A stretch of DNA of 64,000 nucleotides from Elusimicrobiaceae bacterium (GCA_017618215.1 JAFZUQ010000001.1:1-64000), one strand, 5' to 3'; shown: positions 30,635-40,098, numbered from the stretch's first letter. Notes: generated from the letters alone by a model not told the origin. Numbers and translations are program-made.

Positions 30635-32559
30635 TGTCACAAGAGCAAGCTGCTAACAAGTTAACTTATTATATGCCTGATACGTACAGATCTAGGGGGT
30701 TCTTCTGTCTTATTTTTCTAGTTTTAACTGTAATTACCCAATTGTTTAGTTTTTCACAAAATATAGGTTTATTTTTCGCCCTAATTGTTTATTTTTGGGG
30801 CGGTGGTTTATTTGTTATCGGCGCTGTAAAAGAATTGTTAAGATTATACATTGGGTTTAATGCTTTTTTATCCTTTTGGGGTTTCATTATTGTGTGGTTT
30901 GGAATTTTCGGTATTTTACAAGGCAATACCTCAAATAATAATTGGGTTTTTGCAGAGCTTGCTTTTACTTTAATGTTTGCTAACTTCATAAAAGCAAAAG
31001 ATGTGGGATATCTTAAAAGTTCTTTTAAATTTGTTGAGAGTTTAGATAATTTCATTTCTCCTTCCTGTATTTTAGTAACAAGCGAAGGGTATAAAAAAGT
31101 TTTTTGTGAGGAGATAAAAATAGGCAACATCATACTTTTAAAAAATTCGCATCGGCTTGCATTTGATGGCGAAATAGTGAAAGGTTCAACTTTGTTTGAT
31201 GAGAATCTCCTGACGGGTAATATCACTTTAGCTTCTAAACAAGTCGGTGATAAAGTGTTAGCGGGTTCAATAAATAAGGGTAAAGATGTAGAGATAAAGG
31301 TTTTGAGTTCTAAAAAGACATCTCATATTGCCGGGGTTTTAGACGCCGTTAAACAAAGCGAAAACAGAAAACTTGTTAAAATAAGCAATCTTGAAAGACC
31401 TGCTCTTGTTTTCCTTATAATCACATTTTTGATCGCAACAGTATTGGGATTGATTTCCGTTTATAAATGTTCTGATAATAACTATCACACTTATGTGTTG
31501 TCAAGTATTTGTTTATGTATGATGATGATTTCACCTGTGTCTTATATGTTTTCTGTAATTTTACCTTGGCATTACTTGTCTAAAGTAACTTGTAAAGGTA
31601 AGATTAAGATAAATGATGTAACGGTTTTAGAAAGGGTAAATGATTCAAGCAAGGTATTTATAGACAAAACAGGAACATTAACCACAGGGCATTTGCAAGT
31701 GGCGGAAATCATGCCGGCCAAAGGCGTAGACGAAGAAACCTTGATGAAAGCAGCATTAAGTACCCAGCAAAATGCACAAAATATATTTGCTTTTGCTTTA
31801 AAAGAGTGGGGCATTAAAAATAAGATGGTACCTTTAAAGATTTCTTCTTTAGAGTTGCATCCCAGTTACGGTGCTTTAGTAAGAAGTGGGGAAGATACTT
31901 ATCTTGCAGGTAGACGTACTTGGCTTGAAAGCAAAGGAATAGAAGTTCCTATGCCCGAAGAAGAAGTAAGAAAGACGGTATTTTATGTCGCTAAAAATAC
32001 TACATTTTTGGGATGTATATATTTTACCGATAGATTACGTGCCAATGCTGCTGCTACAGTTAAATATTTATTAGGATTAAATAAGAGGGTGTGTTTACTG
32101 TCCGGAGATAATACATTAGCAATTTCTGCCGCAGCAAGAAGAGCAGGAATAAAAGAATATTACGGTAATATGTATCCGACAGATAAATCAGCAAAAATTA
32201 ACGCTGACCAAAATGTAGGGGAGACTATTACCATGATTGGTGATGGATTTAATGACATTCTAGCTCTTTTACAAGCAGATGCATCTTTGGCTTTTGTTCC
32301 TACTAACAATTTATTCACTAGTTGGGTTGATGTCATTATAAAAGGTAAAGATTTTACTTTGGTTAAACGAATTTTTGAATTATATGATAAGGGGAAGTTC
32401 GCAGTGCGTTTGAATTTGCTCCTTTCTATTTTAATTTCATTATTTTGTTATAGTTTTGTTCTAAATAATACAGCAGATATTTGTCTTGTTATTTGTGGCT
32501 TTTTTGTGTTAAATATTTTTTTAATATTTTTAAATTCTTTGAGGTTAAAATATGAATAA
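30634..32559 (+). CDS. P-type ATPase-like protein with degenerate catalytic motifs
   Basis: 641 residues, closest in layout to P1B heavy-metal ATPases but without an N-terminal metal-binding domain. About four membrane helices precede an actuator-like domain, two more follow, then P and N domains, then two terminal helices. The phosphorylation site DKTGT (~344-348) and hinge motif GDGFND (~538-543) are present. Key positions are altered: the actuator TGES is TGNI (~195-198), the membrane CPC is SPV, and the N-domain HP dipeptide of SEHPL is absent (AQNIF). The protein might phosphorylate but not turn over normally, or it may be a regulatory pseudo-pump. It overlaps the queF-like gene by 8 bases. 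Confidence 0.8.
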   Translation: MSQEQAANKLTYYMPDTYRSRGFFCLIFLVLTVITQLFSFSQNIGLFFALIVYFWGGGLFVIGAVKELLRLYIGFNAFLSFWGFIIVWFGIFGILQGNTSNNNWVFAELAFTLMFANFIKAKDVGYLKSSFKFVESLDNFISPSCILVTSEGYKKVFCEEIKIGNIILLKNSHRLAFDGEIVKGSTLFDENLLTGNITLASKQVGDKVLAGSINKGKDVEIKVLSSKKTSHIAGVLDAVKQSENRKLVKISNLERPALVFLIITFLIATVLGLISVYKCSDNNYHTYVLSSICLCMMMISPVSYMFSVILPWHYLSKVTCKGKIKINDVTVLERVNDSSKVFIDKTGTLTTGHLQVAEIMPAKGVDEETLMKAALSTQQNAQNIFAFALKEWGIKNKMVPLKISSLELHPSYGALVRSGEDTYLAGRRTWLESKGIEVPMPEEEVRKTVFYVAKNTTFLGCIYFTDRLRANAAATVKYLLGLNKRVCLLSGDNTLAISAAARRAGIKEYYGNMYPTDKSAKINADQNVGETITMIGDGFNDILALLQADASLAFVPTNNLFTSWVDVIIKGKDFTLVKRIFELYDKGKFAVRLNLLLSILISLFCYSFVLNNTADICLVICGFFVLNIFLIFLNSLRLKYE

Positions 32560-32962
32560 AAATCTTGACTTCGGTTATACTAAAACTCATGCCAGACGTG
32601 GTTCTGATATTAAGCTTCCTGCTATACAATGTTGGGAAAATCAATATAAAAGAGATTATTTGATACGTATTTCTTTGCCCGAATTTACTTCCGTATGTCC
32701 TAAAACGGGATTACCTGATTTTGCAACTATAATTATTGAATATATTCCTGGTAAACTATGTTTAGAACTTAAATCTTTAAAATATTATTTGCTTGAATAT
32801 AGAGATATGGGTATTTTTATGGAGAATACCGCAAATAAAATTTTAGATGATATAGTTAAAGCTGCGCATCCTAAATGTGCAAGGGTAATTGCCAATTATA
32901 CTCCTCGTGGCGGTTTGAAATCGGAGATTATTACACAGTACGGTAAATGGAAAAACAAATGA
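32552..32962 (+). CDS. queF: QueF-like NADPH-dependent preQ0 reductase
   Basis: Short (type I) QueF, 136 residues, expected to reduce 7-cyano-7-deazaguanine to preQ1 in queuosine synthesis. It has EFTSVCPKTGLPDFA with the nucleophilic Cys (~49) and Asp, ELKSLKYYLLEYRDMG, and NYTPRGGL. The active-site pair that reads His-Glu in FHE of characterised enzymes reads Met-Glu here (GIFMEN, ~90). The Cys, Asp and Glu are kept. No other queuosine gene is nearby. Confidence 0.88.
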   Translation: MNKNLDFGYTKTHARRGSDIKLPAIQCWENQYKRDYLIRISLPEFTSVCPKTGLPDFATIIIEYIPGKLCLELKSLKYYLLEYRDMGIFMENTANKILDDIVKAAHPKCARVIANYTPRGGLKSEIITQYGKWKNK

Positions 32963-33675
32963 AACATCAAAATATAATCGCATTATGTTTGGGGATCTTT
33001 GTTGCTGCACTGCTTTGGCAATATTATTTATGGCCCAAATATCAGCTTAAACGAGAGTCTCCAGAAATTATGAGCGATATTGAGAAGTCCGCTCAAAAAG
33101 AACTTGAAGAATCTATAAATTCAGATGAGCCCGGTGAAATTTTGTTTGTGGGAGAAGCTGTTGAGCTGGCCAATCCTCCCAATAAAGAAGAAGATTTAGT
33201 ATTTTATAGCCAGGCTAATAAGCCAAAAGATTTATTTGGGCAAATGACAATAGATGAAACAAAAAAACATAATGCAATTAGTGTTGACAGCAATGATTTT
33301 ATAGTAAGTCCCAGATCTATGCAACATCTAGAGAATAATGAAACTAATCAAGATGACGGATCCCGTATAACTATGCTCCAAATACCGGCAGATTTTTTGG
33401 TTATAAAAGATGAGAAATCTTATGAAAATTTTTTAAAAAATAATGAAGGATCATATCCTAAAATAAATTTTGAAAAAAATGAAATAGTTGTTGTAGTTTC
33501 AGCAGGCAAATTTTCCGATACTTTTTTTGAGGTAGTAAAATCGGAGAAAACTGATAATGAAATTAAAATTTTTTACAGGGTTGATTTGATGACAAAAAAT
33601 AAAGGAAAGGAACAAAGAAATTATAAATTGATTGAGAATACAGAGTTACCCGTAAATTTTATTCAGGTTAAATAA
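32959..33675 (+). CDS. Membrane-anchored protein with PrcB-like C-terminal domain
   Basis: 238 residues from the ATG that overlaps the queF stop (ATGA); an in-frame ATG 12 bases upstream is less likely. One N-terminal helix (~5-22) is followed by an acidic, probably disordered periplasmic linker (~30-140) and a C-terminal ~90-residue beta domain. In that domain the order SYENFLKNN, INFEKNEIVVVVSAGKF and FFEVVKSE resembles PrcB_C domains of protease complexes. That match is by eye. Function is not known. Confidence 0.55.
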   Translation: MKHQNIIALCLGIFVAALLWQYYLWPKYQLKRESPEIMSDIEKSAQKELEESINSDEPGEILFVGEAVELANPPNKEEDLVFYSQANKPKDLFGQMTIDETKKHNAISVDSNDFIVSPRSMQHLENNETNQDDGSRITMLQIPADFLVIKDEKSYENFLKNNEGSYPKINFEKNEIVVVVSAGKFSDTFFEVVKSEKTDNEIKIFYRVDLMTKNKGKEQRNYKLIENTELPVNFIQVK

Positions 33676-33741
33676 GTAAAAAAATTTGCTAATATATAAG
33701 TGATGGCTGTAGATAAGTTTTATTATAAAAAGGAGTAAATT

Positions 33742-34455
33742 ATGAAACAACTTTTATTTTTGCTGGTATTGGGAATAGTCGGTTATTTCGTTTTGTGGGG
33801 TGGAACGACAAGCGTAGTGAACAGAGCGGATATGAACCCTAAAAAATTAATTACAAATATTGCAGCGAGTATAGATGAAGATGTAATTCCTGAAATTGAT
33901 TCTTCCCGTAATAAGTTTAGATATACGGACCAGAACTCTTTTAAACGTATAAAAGAAAATGCTTTCATGAATTATGATTCAGACCTTTGCGCTTCTGTCG
34001 TGGATTTGGCTTATTCAAGTGGATATAAAGAGTCAGGGGCATTGATAAAAGAATATTTTGCGACGTTTGTTTCATCTAATGATATAAACAAAGTATTACG
34101 TATTTTAAGCAGTTATAAAGATAAACAAACCTTAAAGTTGCTTCTGGAAACATATAATAATGAAAATATCACTGAAAAGGCATCTTTCTTACGTGCTTTA
34201 TCTGCTTATCATACTCCTGAAGTCGCCAAAATTATAAAAGAAGCAACATTGAATGAAGAAGATTTGGTATTGGCGGAAACAGCCAAAAAATTAGAAACTG
34301 AATTCGCTGAAAAGAAGTGGTACATAGAAGGGCTAAAGGCAGTTTCCGATAATAGCGGTAATGGTATCGATTTGGATATCGGTGTTAATAAAAATCATCT
34401 CGGTCAACAATACCATAACGGATCAGATTTTGAGAGTAAAATGGCTCAATATTAA
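33742..34455 (+). CDS. Secreted or membrane-anchored helical protein, function unknown
   Basis: 237 residues; AAAAGGAG precedes the ATG by a good distance. The N-terminal helix MKQLLFLLVLGIVGYFVLWG could be a signal anchor. The middle (~80-195) is made of paired helices such as ASVVDLAYSSGYKESGALIKEYF and SFLRALSAYHTPEVAKIIKEA, which look like HEAT-type repeats. It lies 17 bases upstream of moxR and is likely transcribed with the Bat operon. I do not recognise a named family. Confidence 0.6.
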   Translation: MKQLLFLLVLGIVGYFVLWGGTTSVVNRADMNPKKLITNIAASIDEDVIPEIDSSRNKFRYTDQNSFKRIKENAFMNYDSDLCASVVDLAYSSGYKESGALIKEYFATFVSSNDINKVLRILSSYKDKQTLKLLLETYNNENITEKASFLRALSAYHTPEVAKIIKEATLNEEDLVLAETAKKLETEFAEKKWYIEGLKAVSDNSGNGIDLDIGVNKNHLGQQYHNGSDFESKMAQY

Positions 34456-34472
34456 TTTTACTGGGGGGTAAA

Positions 34473-35456
34473 ATGAACGTAACAGAAATAAACCAATTAG
34501 TTCAAAAAGAAAGTTTATTTTTGCAGGATCTGAAGCAGGAGATTGCAAAAGTAATAGTTGGGCAAGAAGATTTAGTAAATAAAATTCTTGTTGCTCTTAT
34601 CGCAGACGGTCATATCTTAATTGAAGGTGTTCCGGGCCTTGCTAAAACTTTGACGGTTAAGACTTTAGCTGAAATTATAAATGGAACTTTCCAACGTATT
34701 CAATTTACGCCGGATTTACTTCCGGCAGATGTTACCGGTACTTTAATTTTCAATCCCAAGGAAGGCAGTTTTTCAGTTAGAAAAGGGCCTGTTTTTGCCA
34801 ATTTAGTTTTGGCAGATGAAATTAACAGATCTCCTGCGAAGGTACAGAGTGCTTTGCTTGAGGCTATGCAAGAACGTCAGGTAACTATTGGGGATGAAAC
34901 TTATAAATTACCAAAACCTTTTATGGTCTTGGCTACCGAGAATCCTGTTGAGCAAGAAGGAACATATCCTTTACCTGAGGCGCAAGTGGATAGGTTTATG
35001 CTTAAAATTAATATAGATTATCCGTCTAAATTAGAGGAAAAACAAATTTTAGAGCGTATGTCTGTTAACATTGCACCTAAAGCCACAGGAAAAGTTATGC
35101 TTGAACAGATTTTGAAAGCACGTCAAGTCGCGGATAGTATTTATGTTGATGAAAAAGTAAAAGATTATATCTTAAACTTAGTTTTTGCTACGCGATATCC
35201 TAAAGAATATAAGTTGGAAAATTTGATGCCGTATATATTATACGGCGCAAGTCCGCGTGCCTCAATTTTCTTAACGAAAGCTGCAAAAGCCTATGCATTT
35301 TTGGCCGGTCGTGGTTATGTAACACCTGAAGATATTAAGGAAATCGGCCCTGATGTATTGAGACACAGAATTTTGCTTACCTACGAAGCAGAAGCGGAAA
35401 ATGTTACAACGGAAGAGATAATTGAAAAACTCTTTTCTACAGTAGAAGTCCCATAA
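34473..35456 (+). CDS. moxR: MoxR-family AAA+ ATPase
   Basis: Cytoplasmic AAA+ chaperone-like ATPase of 327 residues. Motifs: Walker A EGVPGLAKT (~49-57), Walker B VLADEINRSPAKVQSALLEAM (~109-129, described in part), sensor 1 ATENP (~148), and the AAA_lid domain with YGASPRASIFLTKAAKAYAF. MoxR proteins act with VWA-domain proteins, which follow here. GGGGGGT precedes the ATG. Confidence 0.95.
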   Translation: MNVTEINQLVQKESLFLQDLKQEIAKVIVGQEDLVNKILVALIADGHILIEGVPGLAKTLTVKTLAEIINGTFQRIQFTPDLLPADVTGTLIFNPKEGSFSVRKGPVFANLVLADEINRSPAKVQSALLEAMQERQVTIGDETYKLPKPFMVLATENPVEQEGTYPLPEAQVDRFMLKINIDYPSKLEEKQILERMSVNIAPKATGKVMLEQILKARQVADSIYVDEKVKDYILNLVFATRYPKEYKLENLMPYILYGASPRASIFLTKAAKAYAFLAGRGYVTPEDIKEIGPDVLRHRILLTYEAEAENVTTEEIIEKLFSTVEVP

Positions 35457-35467
35457 TTAGGTGCCTT

Positions 35468-36352
35468 ATGGATACGGCAGAAATTTTAAAACGCGTTCGT
35501 CGCATTGAAATTGAGACGGGTAAACTTGTTAAAGAAACTTTTGCTGGGGAGTACCTTAGTATTTTCAAAGGTCAGGGCATAGAGTTCGCTGAAGTCCGTC
35601 AATATATTCCGGGTGATGATGTAAGGAGTATTGATTGGAATGTCTCAGCAAAAACAGGCAGCGTTTTTGTAAAAAAGTTTAATGAAGAGCGTGAACTTAC
35701 ACTTCTGATTGCGTGTGATGTCTCTGCTTCATTAATGTTTGGATCTCTAGGTAGATTAAAAAGCGAAATAGCAGCTGAACTCGCAGCAGTTTTTGCATTT
35801 TCCGCAACTCATAATAATGATAAGGTTGGGCTTCTTTTATTTAGCGATAAAATAGAACTTTATATTCCTCCTAAAAAAGGTAGGCGCCATGTTCTTAGAA
35901 TTATTCGTGAACTTTTGGCTTTTACTCCCCAAAACAAAGGCACAGATATGGTACTTGCTTTAGATAGCATAAACCATCTAACCAGACGCGGTGGTATTGT
36001 AGTTTTAATTTCTGACTTCAAAACAGAACAAAATTATGCAAAATCTTTTAAATTAACGGCAAGGAAATTTGATGTCGTACCTGTGGTCGTGGAAGATCAA
36101 TTAGAGCAAAGGTTACCCAAGGCACATATTTTCTTATCTTTGGAAGGGCTTGAGGGCGGAGGGCAAGTTTTACTTAATTTAGCTTCTAAGAAAACGTCCG
36201 AAATTACTCGAAGAAATATGCAAAAATTAGATGAAGCAAAATTACTTTTTACCAAAAGTAGTCTTGAATATGTAATAATACACGACGGGGATAAAGTTTC
36301 CGATACTTTGATTAAATTTTTTAAGCGCCGTGCAAGGAAGTTAAGAAGATGA
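35468..36352 (+). CDS. DUF58 domain protein
   Basis: 294 residues of the DUF58 family that accompanies MoxR and Bat proteins. Signature sequences are GIEFAEVRQYIPGDDVRSIDW (~37-57, given in part) and NVSAKTGSVFVKKFNEER. A VWA-like Rossmann domain follows with LLIACDVSASLMFG (~80). It overlaps the next gene by ATGA, which indicates translational coupling. The role is probably assembly or regulation in the envelope complex. Confidence 0.93.
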   Translation: MDTAEILKRVRRIEIETGKLVKETFAGEYLSIFKGQGIEFAEVRQYIPGDDVRSIDWNVSAKTGSVFVKKFNEERELTLLIACDVSASLMFGSLGRLKSEIAAELAAVFAFSATHNNDKVGLLLFSDKIELYIPPKKGRRHVLRIIRELLAFTPQNKGTDMVLALDSINHLTRRGGIVVLISDFKTEQNYAKSFKLTARKFDVVPVVVEDQLEQRLPKAHIFLSLEGLEGGGQVLLNLASKKTSEITRRNMQKLDEAKLLFTKSSLEYVIIHDGDKVSDTLIKFFKRRARKLRR

Positions 36353-37302
36353 AATATTTGACGATTTTATTGTTTATATTTTATCCGCTTTTTTCGATGG
36401 GTCAAGAACCTGTTGATGGAGCAGATAGTTCTCTGCAAAATAATGTGAAAATTGTTGAGTATAAGGAAAAACCCAAAAAAGTAATTTTTGCCGAACCTTT
36501 TAAATTAAGTTTTACCTTACCGGAAAAGGCAACTTTTGACGGCGAAAATTTAAGCCAAAAAGATTTTGAAATTTTATCTTTGACTCAAGATAAAAATAAT
36601 TCACTCATTACTGAAATAACAGTTTTGCCCTTGGGTTTACAAGTTTCCACGTTGACTGCATTAGGTTTTGTTACCTCAAACGGCGAAAAGATTGAAACAG
36701 AACCTTTGGAAATTAAAATTAATGAAATGCCGTCCAAAATTAAAGATTTGATTGATATCAGGGGCCCTTATAGACCTTTTAATGTCTTGCGTTTAATATT
36801 AATTCTGCTTTTATTTGGAATATTAATTGCTACCATAGTTTATTTTATTAGGCGGAAAAAACGTCCGGCTTCGTTAAATTTAACACCTTATGAAAAACAA
36901 GAACAACCTATGCATGAAATAGCTCTTTCACAGTTGGATATTTTAGTTCAAAGTGATTTGTGGGAGAAAAACGAATATAAACTTTATTACTCTGAAATTT
37001 CAGATATTTTAAGGCAGTTTTTATCTGCTAGGTTTAACTTCGGTGCACAGAAAATGACTGCGCGTGAATTATTTAAGAAGTTAAAAACTATCCCTGATTT
37101 TAAATTTGATTTTAATGCTTTGCAAAAATTACAGCAATCAATTAGTTTAGTTAAATTTGCTAAAGCAATCCCGACCATTGAAGACCGGGATAAAGTTTTA
37201 ATAACTGCAAAGGAAATGATTATTGAAAATAAAGAGACAGATTTAACACGTTATCAGAAAAAAGAAAATAATCCAGGGGGTAAAGATGAAAAAACTAAAT
37301 AA
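36349..37302 (+). CDS. BatX-like membrane protein
   Basis: 317 residues. A signal peptide (MKYLTILLFIFYPLFSMGQ) leads to a periplasmic beta domain (~25-135), a membrane helix (~144-165), and a cytoplasmic helical domain with LWEKNEYKLYYSEISDILRQFL and MTARELFKKL. This layout is the usual partner encoded between DUF58 and the first VWA gene in Bat operons. It overlaps the next gene by 17 bases. Confidence 0.75.
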   Translation: MKYLTILLFIFYPLFSMGQEPVDGADSSLQNNVKIVEYKEKPKKVIFAEPFKLSFTLPEKATFDGENLSQKDFEILSLTQDKNNSLITEITVLPLGLQVSTLTALGFVTSNGEKIETEPLEIKINEMPSKIKDLIDIRGPYRPFNVLRLILILLLFGILIATIVYFIRRKKRPASLNLTPYEKQEQPMHEIALSQLDILVQSDLWEKNEYKLYYSEISDILRQFLSARFNFGAQKMTARELFKKLKTIPDFKFDFNALQKLQQSISLVKFAKAIPTIEDRDKVLITAKEMIIENKETDLTRYQKKENNPGGKDEKTK

Positions 37303-38413
37303 ATATTTACCTTTGGTTTTGTTTATCTTATTTTATTTGCTGATATTAGGTTCTTGTATGTTTTATTTCTTACGAGGTAAGACATTGGCAAATCCTCAAT
37401 ATTTGTATTTGTTAATACTTTGGTTATTGGTTACAATTTGGGGAATAATTCTAAAAACCGGAGGTGAGGTTACTGTAAAATATCCATTGCCGGTAGGAGA
37501 AAAACTTTCTCTTGATTTGATAACAATACTTTCCAAATATTTTAGTCTAACCTGTGTTTCAATTAGTTTGTTTTTTGCTATTTTGGCTTTGGCGCGTCCT
37601 CAAAAAGAAGGTAAAACACAGCCACCCCCGACCCAAGGTATAGATATTATGCTTACTTTGGATGTTTCTGCCAGTATGAATATGCCTGATTTTATTGCCG
37701 AGAAGGCCCAAAAGGCTGAGGACCTTTATAATCGTATGGCAGCAGCAAAAGAAACAGTGGAAAATTTTATTTCTGCTAGGACAAGTGACAGAATCGGTCT
37801 TGTAGTTTTTTCTGGAGCGGCAATGCTTCAATGTCCTCTTACTTTAGACTATTTTGCTTTAAAAGAATATTTAGGCTATGTCTATGTTGATATGCTGGCC
37901 GGGGTTAGCGGAACAGCTATTGGGGATGCCATAGCCGTAAGTACACAACATTTGAAGGAAGGAATTGCGAAAAGCAAAATCATAATTTTAGTTACAGATG
38001 GAGAGAATAATAGCGGTACGGTAGATCCTATTGCTGCTGCTAAAGCAGCCGCGGCATATGGTATAAAAGTTTATACTATTTTAATGGCTGGTAAAGTGTC
38101 AAATTTGCCGATGAATATTCCATACAGAGATCAGCTGATAGCCAGTTATCAAGAAAATACTCCTAAAATGGTAGAAGCCAAAATTACTTTGAAAGAAATT
38201 TCTGATATAACCGGTGCTAGTGCCTATGTCGCTACGGATACAGCCGGCTTAAATGATATTTATGCTCAAATAAATGTACTTGAGAAAACAGTTTATCAAG
38301 AAGTAAAGAAATTAAATTATGAAGATGCTTATCAAAATTTAGTTTGGCTTGCATTGCTTTTTGCTTTGCTTGCGTTTTTAGGGGGGAAGTTTATTTTTAT
38401 TAAAATACCTTAG
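37286..38413 (+). CDS. batA: BatA-type VWA membrane protein
   Basis: 375 residues. Two N-terminal membrane helices (~9-30, ~36-52) and a third near 75-95 are followed by a von Willebrand A domain with a full metal site: DVSASM (~127-132), Thr in SGTAIGDA (~210), and LVTDGEN (~234). A C-terminal membrane helix lies at ~352-372. Bat proteins were named for aerotolerance in Bacteroides; elsewhere their role is uncertain. Confidence 0.9.
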   Translation: MKKLNKYLPLVLFILFYLLILGSCMFYFLRGKTLANPQYLYLLILWLLVTIWGIILKTGGEVTVKYPLPVGEKLSLDLITILSKYFSLTCVSISLFFAILALARPQKEGKTQPPPTQGIDIMLTLDVSASMNMPDFIAEKAQKAEDLYNRMAAAKETVENFISARTSDRIGLVVFSGAAMLQCPLTLDYFALKEYLGYVYVDMLAGVSGTAIGDAIAVSTQHLKEGIAKSKIIILVTDGENNSGTVDPIAAAKAAAAYGIKVYTILMAGKVSNLPMNIPYRDQLIASYQENTPKMVEAKITLKEISDITGASAYVATDTAGLNDIYAQINVLEKTVYQEVKKLNYEDAYQNLVWLALLFALLAFLGGKFIFIKIP

Positions 38414-38419
38414 TTGCCT

Positions 38420-39424
38420 ATGGAATTATTTGCAAATACAAAAATATTTTTTTATTTAATTTTAACTGCGCTTTTAATTGCATTTTTTTGGCGTATTGGT
38501 TATTTGCGCCGTAAGGCGGTTTTAAAAATTTTATTTTCTAAAACTAATTTTACATTGTTAACTTCGCCGGGATTTAAAGTAAGAAGGCACATAAAGGATA
38601 TTTTATTCTTGAGCGGTATTTTTTGCTTATTTATTGCCTTAGCCGGATTGCAATGGGGTAAAGAACGTCGGGAAAGTTCTGCTAATTATTCGCAGGCTAT
38701 AATTGCTATGGATGTATCTTTATCAATGCAAGCTGAAGATTTTAAACCAAACCGCCTTGAAAATGCCAAAATGATGCTTAGAATGCTTTTTGAGGAAGTT
38801 GCCCAAGAAAGATTAGGGCTTATTGCTTTTACTTCTGAAGCATACATGCTTTGCCCTATAACTACTGACTTGGACGCGCTTAAAAACTTAAGTGACAATT
38901 TAAGAATTAATATGTTACCGGTTGCCGGAACTGCTATTTCTCCTACGATAAAACTTGCTTCCCGTATGCTCAGCCCTTATGGGGGGATAAAGGCCTTGGT
39001 TCTAGTTACTGACGGTGAAGACCATAATCCGCAAGATATTGAAGCGACATTAAAAATAGCTCGTGAAACAGGTATCAGGATTATAACTGTAGGTATCGGT
39101 ACAGAAGATGGGGAACTTATACCCATAAAAACAGCACAGGGAACTGAGTATAAGAAGGATAAATCTGGCAAAACGGTATTAACTAAACTGGATGAGAAAT
39201 CTTTGATCAATTTGGCTTCCAAGACGGGCGGTGCCTATATTAAATATACAAATGCTCAACAAGTTGCGGGCGATATTGCAAATCAATTACGTACTTTAGA
39301 CAAAAATTTAACAAAAACTACCGATACAATAATTTATAAAAGCAGATATCAAATACCCCTTGCCTTAGCTATAATTTTAATAATGGGGGCTTTATGCCTG
39401 CCTATAAGAAAAGGTAAAATATAA
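38420..39424 (+). CDS. batB: BatB-type VWA membrane protein
   Basis: 334 residues from the ATG at 38420; an in-frame TTG at 38414 adds two residues, and neither has a clear Shine-Dalgarno. Membrane helices lie at ~9-27 and ~55-75. The VWA domain has MDVSLSM (~98-104), GTAISPT and LVTDGEDHNP. A C-terminal helix lies at ~309-327. It is paralogous to the gene before it; the two probably form a heteromeric complex. Confidence 0.9.
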   Translation: MELFANTKIFFYLILTALLIAFFWRIGYLRRKAVLKILFSKTNFTLLTSPGFKVRRHIKDILFLSGIFCLFIALAGLQWGKERRESSANYSQAIIAMDVSLSMQAEDFKPNRLENAKMMLRMLFEEVAQERLGLIAFTSEAYMLCPITTDLDALKNLSDNLRINMLPVAGTAISPTIKLASRMLSPYGGIKALVLVTDGEDHNPQDIEATLKIARETGIRIITVGIGTEDGELIPIKTAQGTEYKKDKSGKTVLTKLDEKSLINLASKTGGAYIKYTNAQQVAGDIANQLRTLDKNLTKTTDTIIYKSRYQIPLALAIILIMGALCLPIRKGKI

Positions 39425-39426
39425 TT

Positions 39427-40098
39427 ATGAGAATTATTTTAGGTTTTATTTTGATAGTTTTAACTTCGCCGGTTTTTGCACAAAATTCTGTTTTGAGACA
39501 GGGTAATAAAGCTTATGATGAGGGCAAATTCGGTCAAGCTTTTGAGTTCTATGAGAAAGCAGCAGCAAAAACCCCACAAAAAGCAGCTTATAATAGTGGA
39601 ACCGCTTTATACCGCCTTAAAGATTATGGTGCAGCTGCGCAAGCTTTTGAACAAGCTTTGCAGGAGCCTAAAAATAAAAAGCAAGCGGAGTTTAATCAAA
39701 ATGTCTTATATAATTTCGGTAATTCCGCATATAAGGCTGGGGATAAAGAGACTGCAAAACAGGTGATGAGAACCGTTATTTTAAATAATTTAAAAGATAA
39801 TGATGCCAAACAAAATTTACAGTTTATGTTGAAGGAAGAACAATCACAAAATCAATGTGATAATCCTAATGAAAATCCTGAACAAAATAAAAATAATCAA
39901 AATCAACAAAATCAGAATCAAGAAAAGCAAAATCAAGAAAAGCAGGATCAGCAACAAGATAAACAAAATCAGCAACAGAAAGAAAAAGATTCCTCTGCTA
40001 AAGAAGAAGCAGCTAGTGTTTTACAAATGGCCAGGGAACATAAACAAAATTTACCGCAAACAAAAATGGGGAGTAATCAAATTGAAAAAGATTGGTAA
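39427..40098 (+). CDS. batC: BatC-like TPR protein with Gln/Asn-rich tail
   Basis: 223 residues. A signal peptide ends at VFAQ (~19). Three TPR units follow (GNKAYDEGKFGQAFEFYEKA and relatives). A low-complexity tail (~137-190) is almost entirely Gln, Asn, Lys and Glu. It begins 2 bases after the batB stop. The tail DNA is so AT/CAA-rich that the +1 frame also stays open there, which creates a false 5' extension for the next gene. Confidence 0.85.
   Translation: MRIILGFILIVLTSPVFAQNSVLRQGNKAYDEGKFGQAFEFYEKAAAKTPQKAAYNSGTALYRLKDYGAAAQAFEQALQEPKNKKQAEFNQNVLYNFGNSAYKAGDKETAKQVMRTVILNNLKDNDAKQNLQFMLKEEQSQNQCDNPNENPEQNKNNQNQQNQNQEKQNQEKQDQQQDKQNQQQKEKDSSAKEEAASVLQMAREHKQNLPQTKMGSNQIEKDW

Noticed and set aside
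30789..31226. 145-codon minus-strand frame opposite the P-type ATPase
   Set aside because: Antisense shadow within a supported gene.
39857..40081. 5' extension of the batD reading frame
   Set aside because: It encodes only Lys/Ile/Asn-rich low-complexity sequence out of frame with batC, and a signal peptide with a ribosome site begins at 40082.
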